The notes: a model not told the origin generated them from the letters alone. DNA of 64,000 bases from Bacillus sp. 2205SS5-2 (GCF_037024155.1 NZ_JAYKTS010000013.1:1-64000); one strand, 5' to 3'; numbered from the stretch's first letter, positions 1 through 8,683 are shown. Translations and numbers: made by a program.

Positions 1-131
1 TCATTGACCGTAGTCCCGAATGTCTTCGTTTCTTTTTTGGGATTCCGATCTAAACAACCATAAAGGGCACACGCTACAACCGTCTCTTGATGAATATCTA
101 AGCCAGCAACTCGTTCTAAAATAGGATCCAT
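1..131 (-). CDS. IS110-family transposase, N-terminal part (cut by window edge)
   Basis: The minus strand from an ATG at 129-131 reads through the window edge and begins MDPILERVAGLDIHQETVVA. This is the typical opening of IS110-family (DEDD) transposases, with the first catalytic Asp in the GLDIH motif. These enzymes catalyse DNA insertion using a RuvC-like domain followed by a serine-containing domain; only about 43 residues are visible, so intactness cannot be judged. The roughly 300 bp before the start has no convincing gene and would be the non-coding element end. Family assignment rests on the N-terminal motif alone. Confidence 0.8.
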   Translation of the reverse strand, partial: MDPILERVAGLDIHQETVVACALYGCLDRNPKKETKTFGTTVN

Positions 132-430
132 TCAATCTCATCCTATGTATAATGCTAGGTCATACATTCTTGAGCTTGTATTTTTATACTCGTGCTCATG
201 GCAACAATCAGCGATACTCATGAATGTACTAGATCGGTTTCGTATACGGGGTTTTATCCACCAAAAAAGAGGCGACCTCAGACCTGCATAAACATGATGA
301 ACAGTTCCATGCAACATTAAACCGCTTACCCTCATTTTCATCAATTGCGGTGTCTGACAGGACATGGGGGTTTCGTATACATTGTTTTTATTCTTCAAAT
401 TTTTGTTTCAATTCTTCATTTTGTTGTTTA
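132..430 (-). other. Non-coding upstream end of the IS110 element, candidate bridge-RNA region
   Basis: About 300 bp between the IS110 transposase start and a truncated MITE holds no credible gene; the open frame seen there has no ribosome binding site or recognisable protein. In IS110 elements the non-coding end before the transposase is known to encode a structured bridge RNA that pairs with target and donor DNA. Position and length fit, but I did not establish the fold or the exact element end. Confidence 0.35.
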
Positions 431-439
431 TATTCATCC

Positions 440-524
440 AAAATAGACAAAAAAAGGCCTTAAGCAAAGTTATCTAACAGTTTGTAGACTGGTTCGAAAA
501 TCAGCAATTTTTGCGAAAGCTGCC
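440..524 (+). mobile_element. Truncated MITE (family A, right half)
   Basis: The segment matches the right half of the dispersed family seen complete at 2465-2625 and elsewhere: a TAGACTGGTTCGAAAA block followed by an end like TTTGCGAAAACAGCC. The left half is missing and abuts the IS110 end region. Confidence 0.6.
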
Positions 525-545
525 TTTAGAATTTAATGACTCCAC

Positions 546-582
546 AAAAAAAGCTCGTATTCATGGAATACGAGCTTTTTCC
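546..582 (-). terminator. Intrinsic terminator of the CWB2 gene at 594
   Basis: A 17-bp perfect stem (546-562 with 566-582) has a 3-nt loop and A/T-rich outer ends giving a U tract in either direction. It begins 12 bp past the stop codon of the gene at 594-2036. Confidence 0.85.
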
Positions 583-593
583 AATTAAATAAA

Positions 594-2036
594 CTAGTTT
601 GCAAGCTCTTCAAGTTTCTTGAGTACTTTTTCTGTAATTACATTCTCCCCACCTAGGACAGTTTGTTTCACTGTTTGATTTTGTCTGATATAAGTTTGGA
701 CTGATGGCGGAACTTCTTCCTTTTTAACTAGAATAATAGGATCACCATATTTCGCTGCTAGAATAGAACCCGTGAGTGCATCTGCAAAATTTTGTCCAGT
801 AGCGAAAATAACACTTTTACCAGAATAACCAAGTGCATTAGAAATATTCACAGAAGTATCATAACGATCTTTTCCTGAGAACCGAATTGGGTTTGTATAG
901 GCTAGTTTCTCTTCTATTTTTTGAGAAATCGCATTTATGCCACCTACAATAATGGTTTTCTCAACTGATTGAAGCGCAGCTTTTGTCTCAATTGGTATCC
1001 TATTTTTCTCACTTAGTAATATTGGTATCCCCTTGAACGCTGCATACGGTGCTATTGATAATGCATCTGGGAAGTTGCCCCCATCCGCAATCACAGCCTG
1101 GTCGTAATCTCCTAACTTCTGTGCAATCAAGGCTGCTGTTTCAAAGCGGTTCTTCCCTCCAATTCGCTCTACAGAGAGACCATTCTCAATGAGTTCACTT
1201 TCCACACTGACGGATATTGCTGCCTCTCCACCTAAAAGAATAACTTTCTTCGCTCCAAGTATATGTATATTCTCTTTCACCCTTTTATGAAGTCGATCCT
1301 TTGGATTTAACAAAATTGGTGCATTTTCCCGATAGGCAAGTGGTGCACCTGCTAATGCATCTGGAAAATTGTTATCTCTTGCTAGAATGATTGTATTTCC
1401 TCCAGGTGTATATAGATCGCCAAAGAAGGCAATCTGACTTGCTGTCTCGTAACGGTCTTGCCCTGACATGCGAAATTGATCAAAAGAGTAGTGAATCACT
1501 TCATCTGTTATGGCACTCAATCCATAAAAATCCCCTTCACCTACGCGGTTCAAGTCCGATGTTGCAATATAATAAGTGCCCTTTGGCAATAAATAAAAGG
1601 CTAGCCACTTCGAACCGCCATCTTGATTTACAAAATCAGGTATTATTTCTTCTTCGCTTACGTTTAACAAGTTAATTTCAAGATCAGTCTCTCTACCCTC
1701 TAATCCGAGCAAATAGACATGTTGAGTTTTTGGATTTTCTATTTTGTAATAATCAATATCATCTACTGTATCAAATTTAGCAAACTGTTCACTGTTGATA
1801 GGGTTGAACGATTGCTCGAACGTAAGCTCATTGGCCTCATCGATTATATCATTTGGCTCTTCTTCCATTATCTCAAGAGTAGGCGCTCCATTTTGTATTG
1901 AAATAAGGACCTCGTTGAAAGGATTCAGATTTTGATTCTTCTTTCCTTCATTAATTCCTGATTCAGCCACAACTGGAAACGTCATTACATTAAGCAATAG
2001 TATAGAAAATAACAATAATATGAAATTTTTTTTCAT
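594..2036 (-). CDS. Secreted CWB2 cell-wall-binding protein
   Basis: The 480-residue protein opens with a signal peptide (about residues 1-25, hydrophobic core, cleavage near VVAES). Residues about 55-190 form a PPC-like beta domain (EPND motif, PKGTYYIATSDL). Three CWB2 repeats follow, starting RMSGQDRYETASQ, RIGGKNRFETAALI and RFSGKDRYDTSVNI. CWB2 trimers anchor proteins non-covalently to wall polymers, so the product is expected at the cell surface. The ATG follows a GGGGG-type ribosome binding site at good spacing. It is a close paralogue in architecture of the protein at 4016-5524. No enzymatic domain is visible, so its role beyond wall attachment is unknown. Confidence 0.9.
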   Translation of the reverse strand: MKKNFILLLFSILLLNVMTFPVVAESGINEGKKNQNLNPFNEVLISIQNGAPTLEIMEEEPNDIIDEANELTFEQSFNPINSEQFAKFDTVDDIDYYKIENPKTQHVYLLGLEGRETDLEINLLNVSEEEIIPDFVNQDGGSKWLAFYLLPKGTYYIATSDLNRVGEGDFYGLSAITDEVIHYSFDQFRMSGQDRYETASQIAFFGDLYTPGGNTIILARDNNFPDALAGAPLAYRENAPILLNPKDRLHKRVKENIHILGAKKVILLGGEAAISVSVESELIENGLSVERIGGKNRFETAALIAQKLGDYDQAVIADGGNFPDALSIAPYAAFKGIPILLSEKNRIPIETKAALQSVEKTIIVGGINAISQKIEEKLAYTNPIRFSGKDRYDTSVNISNALGYSGKSVIFATGQNFADALTGSILAAKYGDPIILVKKEEVPPSVQTYIRQNQTVKQTVLGGENVITEKVLKKLEELAN

Positions 2037-2067
2037 TACATACTTCCCCCTCTTTCTAACACATTCT

Positions 2068-2073
2068 ATTATA
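2068..2073 (-). promoter_or_regulatory. -10 element of the 594-2036 gene
   Basis: A perfect TATAAT on the minus strand lies about 32 bp before the ATG. At 17-bp spacing the -35 is weak (TGTTAA). Confidence 0.5.
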
Positions 2074-2189
2074 ATGTGAAAAATTAGCGATTAACAGATA
2101 AAAACCCCCAAAAAAATATAAATAATTTACCAAAATAAGCACATAATAATAGATGTAATAGCCAAAAAACAATCATAGGAGGAAGAAAA

Positions 2190-2324
2190 TTGTCTAAAAA
2201 AAACAATCAAAACCAACCCGCTGCAGCAAATAATGCCACTGATACTGAATTTGGTGCTGAACTAACCCAAAGCAAAAAAGAAAGAAAACAAGCTGCCCGA
2301 GATCAAAAGAAAAATAATAGCTAA
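2190..2324 (+). CDS. Candidate small acid-soluble spore protein (gamma-type-like), TTG start
   Basis: A 44-residue open frame starts with TTG behind a strong AGGAGGA site (about 8 nt away) and ends directly before a strong terminator. The product is rich in Asn, Gln, Lys and Ala and contains DTEFGAEL, reminiscent of the TEFGAET/TEFASET motif repeated in gamma-type SASPs, which serve as amino-acid stores in spores. Only one motif copy is present, so it is much shorter than typical SspE. A CATAATA element at 2142-2148 resembles a sigma-G -10, but no good -35 is seen. The gene is well supported by its signals; the family call is an inference. Confidence 0.6.
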   Translation: MSKKNNQNQPAAANNATDTEFGAELTQSKKERKQAARDQKKNNS

Positions 2325-2329
2325 ATCCC

Positions 2330-2363
2330 AAAGAGAACCTTGTTTTAAAACAAGGTTCTCTTT
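2330..2363 (+). terminator. Terminator of the small spore-protein-like gene
   Basis: A perfect 17-bp inverted repeat (2330-2346 with 2347-2363) starts 6 bp after the TAA at 2324. The stem ends in CTCTTT, so the U tract is modest. Confidence 0.8.
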
Positions 2364-2464
2364 GAGCGTTCTCTCACACTAGCATTGTCTTCGCAAAATT
2401 AAATAATAAGCATTTTGGGAAAGTCGAATAGATGCCGCCCCTTTCTTAAACGTTGTTTTCCAAA

Positions 2465-2625
2465 GGCTCTTTTCGTACACATTGGGGCTATTTCATCTGA
2501 TTTTTGACTAAATCCTCCATTTCATAGTTGATCTCCATCAGAAACAGACAAAATGATGCCCGAAACAAAGCTATTTCACCGTTTAAAGATCGATCCCAAA
2601 AGCAACAAACTTTGCAAAAACAGCC
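2465..2625 (+). mobile_element. MITE, family A
   Basis: A 161-bp element with imperfect terminal inverted repeats: left GGCTCTTTTCGTACACATTG, right AACTTTGCAAAAACAGCC. The inner block AAATGATGCCCGAAACAAAG is shared with other copies in the window. No clear target duplication remains. Confidence 0.75.
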
Positions 2626-2750
2626 CATGAAAAAAGGAGTCCTCTTTAGAGCCTCAAATGGAGTTCTGTGTGAGCTAAAATCGAACGAAAAACATCTGTT
2701 TCATCAATGAGTAGAGAACTTCAAATAATAGAATATTATTTGAAAGAACA

Positions 2751-2791
2751 AGAGAAAGGAGTTAGGGTTAAGAACCCTAACTCCTTTCTCT
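2751..2791. terminator. Long terminator-like hairpin
   Basis: A 19-bp perfect inverted repeat (2751-2769 with 2773-2791) has a 3-nt loop. It lies downstream of the amidase remnant on the minus strand. It lacks a long U tract in either direction, so it may act as a bidirectional terminator or simply be a stable hairpin. Confidence 0.6.
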
Positions 2792-2848
2792 AAGTCTTGC
2801 TAACACAGCTTTTTCTTCATCCAATTCTTTGATTTTATGCTGAACCAT

Positions 2849-3127
2849 TTATTGATGAATACCTAAGATACGTTGACCATAATTCGTTCCAGGGACTGTC
2901 TATTTTCCATTGAGGTTTGTCCAGTAGGTAGCACTCCCTCTTTGAACAAGTGTGAATCTGGAATCTACCAGTGGATACCCTTCAGAGAGGTCTTCTGTTG
3001 AGGAATATACATATAAATGCTGGAGTTGAGCAAGGACACCTTCTTTTGGAGATTGAAAGGTAGCACCTGGATCATTTCCAACATGTCCTGGGTCGATGAT
3101 GATTGTCTTCATTATATTACCCTCCAA
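2849..3127 (-). pseudogene. Remnant of an N-acetylmuramoyl-L-alanine amidase-like gene
   Basis: The frame begins MEGNIMKTIIIDPGHVGNDP, matching the start of the amidase_3 fold (IDPGHGGxDPGA, with the first zinc-binding His). It then jumps to unrelated-looking sequence and reaches a stop after 75 residues, where a functional catalytic domain needs about 170. After the TAG at 2900 the same frame continues for 16 more residues. The likely translation start is the internal MKTIIID methionine behind GGAGGGTAATAT. A cyclic-di-GMP riboswitch sits about 480 bp upstream on the same strand with a decayed MITE between, suggesting the gene was once under its control. Confidence 0.6.
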
Positions 3128-3207
3128 AATATGACATGTACTATACTTATATTCTAGCGAAGCGAGTGTGCTTGGGTCTTCTCCTTAGAATTGTTCAAGT
3201 TATTCAA

Positions 3208-3367
3208 CCTTTAAAGCTGTTTTCACAAATAATTCTGTTTTTGAAGTAGAATATTCTGCTACAAAGATTGGTTACGGGGCATCTTTTCGTGATTTTCGAA
3301 CGAAATCAAAAGGCAAGATTTTACCAATAATTAGCTTAAAAAGCAGCAATGGATGCAAGAAAACCTA
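3208..3367 (-). mobile_element. Decayed MITE
   Basis: The ends AAAGCTGTTTTCACAAATAA and AGCAGCAATGGATGCAAGAA resemble the MITE termini with several changes, and the inner GGGCATCTTTTCGTGA matches the copy at 36897-37059 read in reverse. It separates the cyclic-di-GMP riboswitch from the amidase remnant. Confidence 0.5.
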
Positions 3368-3560
3368 TGTTTTGGAATTCCCTCCCGATAGATGAAAACA
3401 CTATTTTCACAGAAACCCCTCATAACGACTCAATTCACTCCACCAACTACTAAGAGGAAAGTCACCAATCCTCTTCGATATCTACCCATTTTTTCTATTT
3501 ATTCACTACTTCTGAATGACGACTATCGATATGAAACAAAGCGTCTCAAGTTTTGGACAT

Positions 3561-3584
3561 AAAAAAAAACCTCATTCTAGGTTT
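3561..3584 (-). terminator. Riboswitch expression-platform terminator
   Basis: On the minus strand a short AAACCT/AGGTTT stem is followed by a run of nine T. It lies about 20 nt downstream of the riboswitch aptamer, the usual place for a transcription-terminating expression platform. Confidence 0.75.
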
Positions 3585-3603
3585 AAAAGATCTCTATAAA
3601 AAT

Positions 3604-3702
3604 AAGATACGAATTCGGTAACTGGCAAGCGTTGTCTGATAGACAGTAGCCCCTATAGTTTTGCGTCACCACTTTTCAATGGCTTTGCCTTTATCGTACG
3701 TT
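3604..3702 (-). promoter_or_regulatory. Cyclic-di-GMP-I (GEMM-I) riboswitch
   Basis: The minus strand reads ACGATAAAGGCAAA, then a CCATT-GAAA-AGTGG hairpin with the conserved GAAA tetraloop, then GACGCAAA, CTATAGGGG, and finally GCCAGTTACCGAA. This is the order and sequence of conserved GEMM-I blocks: P1 strand, P2 with tetraloop, linker GACGCAAA, P3 and the closing ACCGA. The family senses the second messenger c-di-GMP. The downstream stem with a T9 tract suggests control by transcription termination. The only same-strand candidate target in the next 500 bp is the broken amidase gene, so the switch may be an orphan. Confidence 0.88.
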
Positions 3703-4015
3703 ATCTCCATAGATTAGTATATTTTCTCCAACCTTTATCTAAATAATCGCCTGCGGGGGTTCTGGAAGACTTTAATAAAAATTTGTTTATTTTCACACCT
3801 AAATATTTTCACGCCAACTAACTTAAGTGGGGTCCAAATTTCTTTCATATAGTAGGATGGCACATCAGATCCTCCTCATAAAAATAGAATTAATAGTTTC
3901 ATACTCTAATTCTATACTGAAAATTCTAATATTAACAGTTTTTCTCATCGACAACATTTTTTGTCAAAATACTCTATTATCTGCTATCTTCTGCCATCTC
4001 TGCTAGAGATACTTA

Positions 4016-5524
4016 TTACCTACTCGTAGGATTAACTGCAGACTCATTTCCAACATAGCTTGCTAATTCCTCTACAACATTTGGTGATACAGCAGCATCA
4101 CCGCCAAGAATTGTATAAAATAATGAATCCTTTTCCATCAGGTAGTTTCGGACAGGGGCAGGAATTTCATTTTTTTTGACAAGAATAATAGGTTGATAGT
4201 ATTTTGCTGCCAGAACGGAGCCCGTTAATGCATCGGCAAAATTTTCACCCGTTGCAATCGAAACCATATCGATAGGGATTTTCAATTCACTAGCAATATT
4301 GACGGAAGTTTCAAACCGATCCTTTCCAGCGATTCTAGTAGGGTTCTTTTGAAACAATTGCTTTTCCACGTTTTCTGAAATGGCCGCGCTCCCCCCGACT
4401 AACACAGTTTGGTGAACACTCTTCAGAGCGGTTGCCGTTTCATTCGGCAAATGATCTTTTTCAGTTAATAAAATCGGGATTCCATTATGAGCGGCATATG
4501 GGGCAATCGACAATGCATCAGGGAAATTCCCACCATAAGCAATGATGGCCTCATCGTATGTATCTAATTGGTCCGCTATAAGGGCTGCCGTTTCATACCG
4601 AGATTTACCCCCTATTCTCATTACATTTAACCCGCTATTTCTTAATTCTTGTTCAACTTTTAAAGAAATAGCACTCGTACCACCTAAAATAATCACATTT
4701 TCAGCTTCTAAATATTGTATTTGTTCCCTCACCGCATTATGCAGTTCGTCTTTCGGATTCAAAAGAATCGGAGCATCCTCTTGATAAGCTAATGGGGCTC
4801 CAGCTAGGGCATCTGGAAAGGTGTTATCCCTCGCTAATACGACCGTATGAGCACCATCCGGCCAACCAACATTGGAGATTTCAATAGCTGTTTCGTGGCG
4901 ATTTTCCCCAGCAATCCTAAATGTATTTTCATAATACTCTGTTTCACCTGCAAAAGCGGTTAGCCCGTATAGGCCATTTCCTCCGTTCTCATTTAAGTCT
5001 AGAGCGACCAAGTAATAGGTACCAGGTGGTAATGCGTAATAAGCGAGAAGTTTTTCACTTCCATCTACAAAGCCATCATCAGGATAGATTGGTTCTTCCG
5101 TAGGAGAAAATAGTAAGAAACCAAGGTCATTGAACGCCGTTTCGGTCACCCCGTATAGAAAAATATCTTTCATCTCGGTTGTATCTAGTCTAAAGATATC
5201 TACATCGTTTGACCAACCAAAACTACCAATAACCACATCATCAAGTTCCATGTAATCAGCTAGGTTAAATGAATCATTTGGTTCTTGTTCATAAACTTCT
5301 CCTACAGTCATCGTTTCTACCATCATATTATTTCCATGCAAAGATTCTTTTAACCTACTAAGCTTTTCATCCTCAAGTTTTGTAGAAGTAAAATGTTCTG
5401 ATGTTTTTTCAATTTCTGCCTTAAACGATTGGCTATCCATCTCACTTGCACTAGCCCTCGTTGACCAATAACCACAATTCACAATTAACAGGAAAGCAAC
5501 CAAAAATATCGATAACCTCTTCAT
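4016..5524 (-). CDS. Secreted CWB2 cell-wall-binding protein
   Basis: Translation most likely starts at MKRLSIFLVAFLL (ATG at 5522-5524), which has an AAGGGGAG site 7 nt upstream, rather than at an in-frame codon 11 residues earlier. The product is about 502 residues: signal peptide (to about residue 27), a spacer, a PPC-like domain (YEQEPNDSFNLADY, LPPGTYYLVALDL) and three CWB2 repeats (RIAGENRHETAIEI, RIGGKSRYETAALI, RIAGKDRFETSVNI). It closely parallels the protein at 594-2036, implying an old duplication. It is expected to be exported and held on the wall by CWB2; no catalytic domain is seen. Confidence 0.9.
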   Translation of the reverse strand: MKRLSIFLVAFLLIVNCGYWSTRASASEMDSQSFKAEIEKTSEHFTSTKLEDEKLSRLKESLHGNNMMVETMTVGEVYEQEPNDSFNLADYMELDDVVIGSFGWSNDVDIFRLDTTEMKDIFLYGVTETAFNDLGFLLFSPTEEPIYPDDGFVDGSEKLLAYYALPPGTYYLVALDLNENGGNGLYGLTAFAGETEYYENTFRIAGENRHETAIEISNVGWPDGAHTVVLARDNTFPDALAGAPLAYQEDAPILLNPKDELHNAVREQIQYLEAENVIILGGTSAISLKVEQELRNSGLNVMRIGGKSRYETAALIADQLDTYDEAIIAYGGNFPDALSIAPYAAHNGIPILLTEKDHLPNETATALKSVHQTVLVGGSAAISENVEKQLFQKNPTRIAGKDRFETSVNIASELKIPIDMVSIATGENFADALTGSVLAAKYYQPIILVKKNEIPAPVRNYLMEKDSLFYTILGGDAAVSPNVVEELASYVGNESAVNPTSR

Positions 5525-5975
5525 GAAAAAACTCCCCTTCCTAGTGATGAATCCCATTATATTTCATATCACTCATAGGCTAAAGAGTAGTTTTTCATCA
5601 ATAATTTACAAATATCCTCTAGTTTTGTCGGATTCCACACTCTCCGTTTCGACGGTATTGACTACTTACCAGTCAAAGCAAGTGAAATTACTGGATATGA
5701 TGATGGTCTAGAAAGATTTAGCATTACTATCAACTGAAGTAATGTCTCTCTACCACTTTTTCTAGTAGTAAGATCAAATATTGTGTATATATCCTCATAA
5801 TTACGCTTCTCACAATGATGTTTTAACAAAATTCTCTTTGTATGAAAAGAGGCATATTTAGGTATCGCCAAATTAGTAAGTTTGCCTCAAACATATCGGG
5901 TTTATACCACTATTGGGGTTGAAATTACTTTTTTTCATGATAGGTGGTGGCGGCGTGACGTGAGCGCTGCCATCG

Positions 5976-6133
5976 AGTTTTTCGTATCCATTGTGGCTAT
6001 TTCTTCGGATTTTGGATTAAATCCCCCACTTCTCATTGATTTCCATCTAAAACAGACAAAATGATGCCCGAAACAAAGTTAAATCACTGTTTATAGACTG
6101 GTTCGAAAAGCCACAAACTTTGCGAGAACAGCC
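5976..6133 (+). mobile_element. MITE, family A (left tip damaged)
   Basis: The internal block ACAGACAAAATGATGCCCGA and the right end ACAAACTTTGCGAGAACAGCC match other copies; the first few bases of the left inverted repeat are lost. The rest of 5525-6331 contains no gene that I can support. Confidence 0.65.
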
Positions 6134-6296
6134 TCTCTAAAATAGAGAGTTGTCTGGTGTGAATCTTTTAATCTTGATATTCTCATTTTTTTCAAAACAA
6201 ACCAGTCCCCCCCAATTTTTTCTATCCTTCAATCAATTAAACCCGATATTTTTTTGTCTATTAAACTAGCTCAAATCCATTTTTCCCTTAATATGG

Positions 6297-6302
6297 TATA
6301 AT
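6297..6302 (+). promoter_or_regulatory. Extended -10 promoter of the transglycosylase-CWB2 gene
   Basis: TGGTATAAT combines a TGN extension with a perfect -10, 30 bp before the ATG. No good -35 is present at 17 bp. Confidence 0.55.
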
Positions 6303-6331
6303 GTTAGAATCAAATCTTTAGGGGGACCTCG

Positions 6332-8143
6332 ATGAAAATCGCAAAAATTATTTCTAGCATGCTATTACTAAGCAGTACACTGTTCATTTTTGCTAATAAC
6401 ACGAATGCAGATGAATATCCTTGTTCGGTGAATGCAACTAACTTATTAGAAGTTAATCAACTCTTAACAGATAAAGCCAAGGAATATCATATTCCACCTG
6501 AGATCGTAAAAGGAATTGTTAGTCAAGAAAACGGCTCATGGGATTATGAAGCAGTAAATGATGATGATGGGGACGGGAAACCCGACGGCTTCGGCTTAAT
6601 GCAAGTCACAAGTTTGGAAACGGGGGACTTTGACAAGGAATTACTCATTGAGAATGTTTGCTATAACGTCGATGCAGGCTTACACATTTTAAATGACAAA
6701 TGGAATAACCCTTCATTGCCTGTCATTAATCAAGGTAATCGAAACATCATTGAAAACTGGTATTTTGCCGTTATGGCCTATAATGGGACCTATCCTACCA
6801 ATAGTCCTCTTGTGAAAGACTCAGGAAAAGTAAATGATGACGCCTATCAAGAAGAAGTATGGCGTAAAATTGAGACTGGTAGCTTCGTAGATGACTATTC
6901 ACTGCAAAGATTACCCTTTACTACAAAAGACTTTGATTATGACCCTACTAAAAAGGTTCCTATTAAATTTAACGTTGAGAGATACGTAGACAACGACCGT
7001 CTATATACACACTCAAGCCTTAATTTTGCAAAAGCGGATATAGCTCAAATTACTAAAGAGGTAAGTTTCTACCGCAACATGGAGGGAAATTTCCTCACTA
7101 AACTATCTGCCCAAACTCTCGTGGAGATTTTAGAGGAAATGCATCACGTGAAAACTAGTGGTTTTTCTAGCAATAGACATTGGGTTCGCTATAAAGTGAA
7201 AATAATTGACGGCCCTTCCGCAGGGCAGGTTGGTTACGTTTCTTCTGCCTATCTACAACCAATTACATCAAGGCTATCAGGAGAAAGTCGCTATGAGACA
7301 GCTATTGAAATCTCAAAGGATGGTTGGTATGAAGGGACCGACAATGTGATTATTGCTAGGGGCGATGATTTTCCAGATGCACTTGCTGGCACGACGCTGT
7401 CTAGTAAATATGATGCCCCTATTCTTTTAACAGAGAAAAATAGCTTACCAAAAGCAGTGCAAGAAGAAATTGTTCGTCTTGGTGCATCAAAAGCGATTAT
7501 TTTGGGCGGAACTTCTGCTGTTTCTACTACTGTTCAAGATGAATTAAGTAAAGAAATGGGACTAAGCGTCAATCGTCTCTCAGGAAAAGATCGATTTGAA
7601 ACTGCCATTGCTATTGCTAACCACCTTGGTACAAGCAATTCAAAAGCAATTGTAGCAACAGGATTTAACTTCCCTGATGCTCTAGCGATTGCCCCATACG
7701 CCGCACAGCATGCAGTGCCAATTTTCCTGACGAATAAAGAGGGATTGGATAAAAAAACGCTCCAGCTTCTTAATCAAAAAGATGAAGTTATCATCGTTGG
7801 CAGTGAAGCTGTGGTAAGCAAGAAGATTGCAGATAGCATTCATTCCAAAGTTACAAGACTAGGTGGAGTTGATCGGTTTGAAACTGCCAGAGACATTATT
7901 AAAGAACTCAGTATCGGCCATCACGAAGCCTTCGTTGCCACTGGATATAGTTTTCCAGATGCTCTAACAGGAGCTGCTTTAGCTGCCAAAAGACAAAGCC
8001 CTATTCTGTTCACAAAAACGAATGCTTTACCTCCTGTAACTGAAGATCTCATCAAAAATCGCCAAATAGTGAATGTGACTATTCTTGGTGGGATAAGCGC
8101 TGTTGCTACCGATTCAGAACTTGCTGAAGCTACTCAAAACTAA
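6332..8143 (+). CDS. Secreted lytic transglycosylase-like (SLT) CWB2 protein
   Basis: The ATG lies behind AGGGGGACC. The 603-residue protein has a signal peptide (to about residue 26, ending NTNA) and an SLT lysozyme-like domain at about residues 45-180. That domain shows IVSQENGSW with the likely catalytic Glu, GFGLMQVT, and AVMAYNGTY. A probable SH3-like segment follows at about 210-310, then three CWB2 repeats (RLSGESRYETAIEI, RLSGKDRFETAIAI, RLGGVDRFETARDI). A DDDGDGKPDG loop inside the SLT domain matches the DxDxDG calcium-binding pattern. The expected role is cleavage of peptidoglycan glycan strands at the wall. It has its own promoter and terminator, so it is monocistronic. Confidence 0.9.
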   Translation: MKIAKIISSMLLLSSTLFIFANNTNADEYPCSVNATNLLEVNQLLTDKAKEYHIPPEIVKGIVSQENGSWDYEAVNDDDGDGKPDGFGLMQVTSLETGDFDKELLIENVCYNVDAGLHILNDKWNNPSLPVINQGNRNIIENWYFAVMAYNGTYPTNSPLVKDSGKVNDDAYQEEVWRKIETGSFVDDYSLQRLPFTTKDFDYDPTKKVPIKFNVERYVDNDRLYTHSSLNFAKADIAQITKEVSFYRNMEGNFLTKLSAQTLVEILEEMHHVKTSGFSSNRHWVRYKVKIIDGPSAGQVGYVSSAYLQPITSRLSGESRYETAIEISKDGWYEGTDNVIIARGDDFPDALAGTTLSSKYDAPILLTEKNSLPKAVQEEIVRLGASKAIILGGTSAVSTTVQDELSKEMGLSVNRLSGKDRFETAIAIANHLGTSNSKAIVATGFNFPDALAIAPYAAQHAVPIFLTNKEGLDKKTLQLLNQKDEVIIVGSEAVVSKKIADSIHSKVTRLGGVDRFETARDIIKELSIGHHEAFVATGYSFPDALTGAALAAKRQSPILFTKTNALPPVTEDLIKNRQIVNVTILGGISAVATDSELAEATQN

Positions 8144-8156
8144 ACGAATCTAACTC

Positions 8157-8200
8157 AACAGTCCTTTCTACCTTTACGGGAAAGAAAGGACTGTTTTTTT
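8157..8200 (+). terminator. Terminator of the SLT-CWB2 gene
   Basis: The stem AACAGTCCTTTC with GAAAGGACTGTT is followed by a run of T residues, starting 14 bp after the stop codon. Confidence 0.88.
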
Positions 8201-8285
8201 ACAGAGCTATTTTGGCAATGAAAGTCACTATCCTCTTCAGGGTACAAATCGGAAAAATAATCGTTTTCGGTTCATCTTTTTTAAA

Positions 8286-8447
8286 GGCTCATTTCGTATG
8301 CAATCTGCCTTTTTCATCTACTTTTTGATTGAATCCTTCATTACTCTGTTGATTTCCATTATAAACAGACGAAATGATGCCTCGAAACAAAGCAAAATCA
8401 TAAGTTATAGACTGGTACGGAAAGTAACAAACTGTGTGAAAACAGCT
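8286..8447 (+). mobile_element. MITE, family A
   Basis: Starts GGCTCATTTCGTATG and ends GTGTGAAAACAGCT, with the family A core. The flanks TTTTTAAA and TTTTCAAA form an 8-bp duplication with one mismatch. Confidence 0.75.
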
Positions 8448-8501
8448 TTTTCAAACGAAATCACTGAATCATCAAGGATCCTGACAGACTTCATTAATGT
8501 A

Positions 8502-8683
8502 GGCTGTTTTAGCAAAGATTGTGGATTTTCGTATAAGAAGGAATCCCTTGACTTGTATGACTTCGTGCTCTTTTCATAATGAGAAATTCTTCATTTTTAG
8601 ATAAAAAAGAAGAAATCAATCGAAAAAACCCTACGGCCTGTTTTTTCTTTGTGTCAAGAGCAACGAAGTATACGAAATGAGCC
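8502..8683 (-). mobile_element. MITE, family B
   Basis: The termini are shared with family A (GGCTGTTTTAGCAAAGATTG and GTATACGAAATGAGCC) but the 180-bp core differs: it contains an AAGGAATCCCTTGACTTG block and CCTGTTTTTTCTTTGTGTCA. The copy at 19987-20169 has the same core. Flanks TTAATGTA and TTAAAGTA are an 8-bp duplication with one mismatch. Stretch 8144-8799 otherwise holds only terminators. Confidence 0.75.

Larger units (their letters stand above)
3128..4015. other. Gene-free stretch holding a riboswitch and MITE
   Basis: Apart from the decayed MITE, terminator and riboswitch listed separately, I see no gene in this 890-bp stretch. The part from 3705 to 4015 has no recognisable feature. 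Confidence 0.6.

Noticed and set aside
138..398. 86-codon open frame next to the IS110 start
   Set aside because: No ribosome binding site and no protein-like composition; it lies in the non-coding element end.
1391..1675. Open frames opposite the CWB2 gene
   Set aside because: Antisense shadows of a clear coding sequence.
8298..8579. 93-codon open frame
   Set aside because: It runs through two MITEs; no ribosome binding site and no homology.
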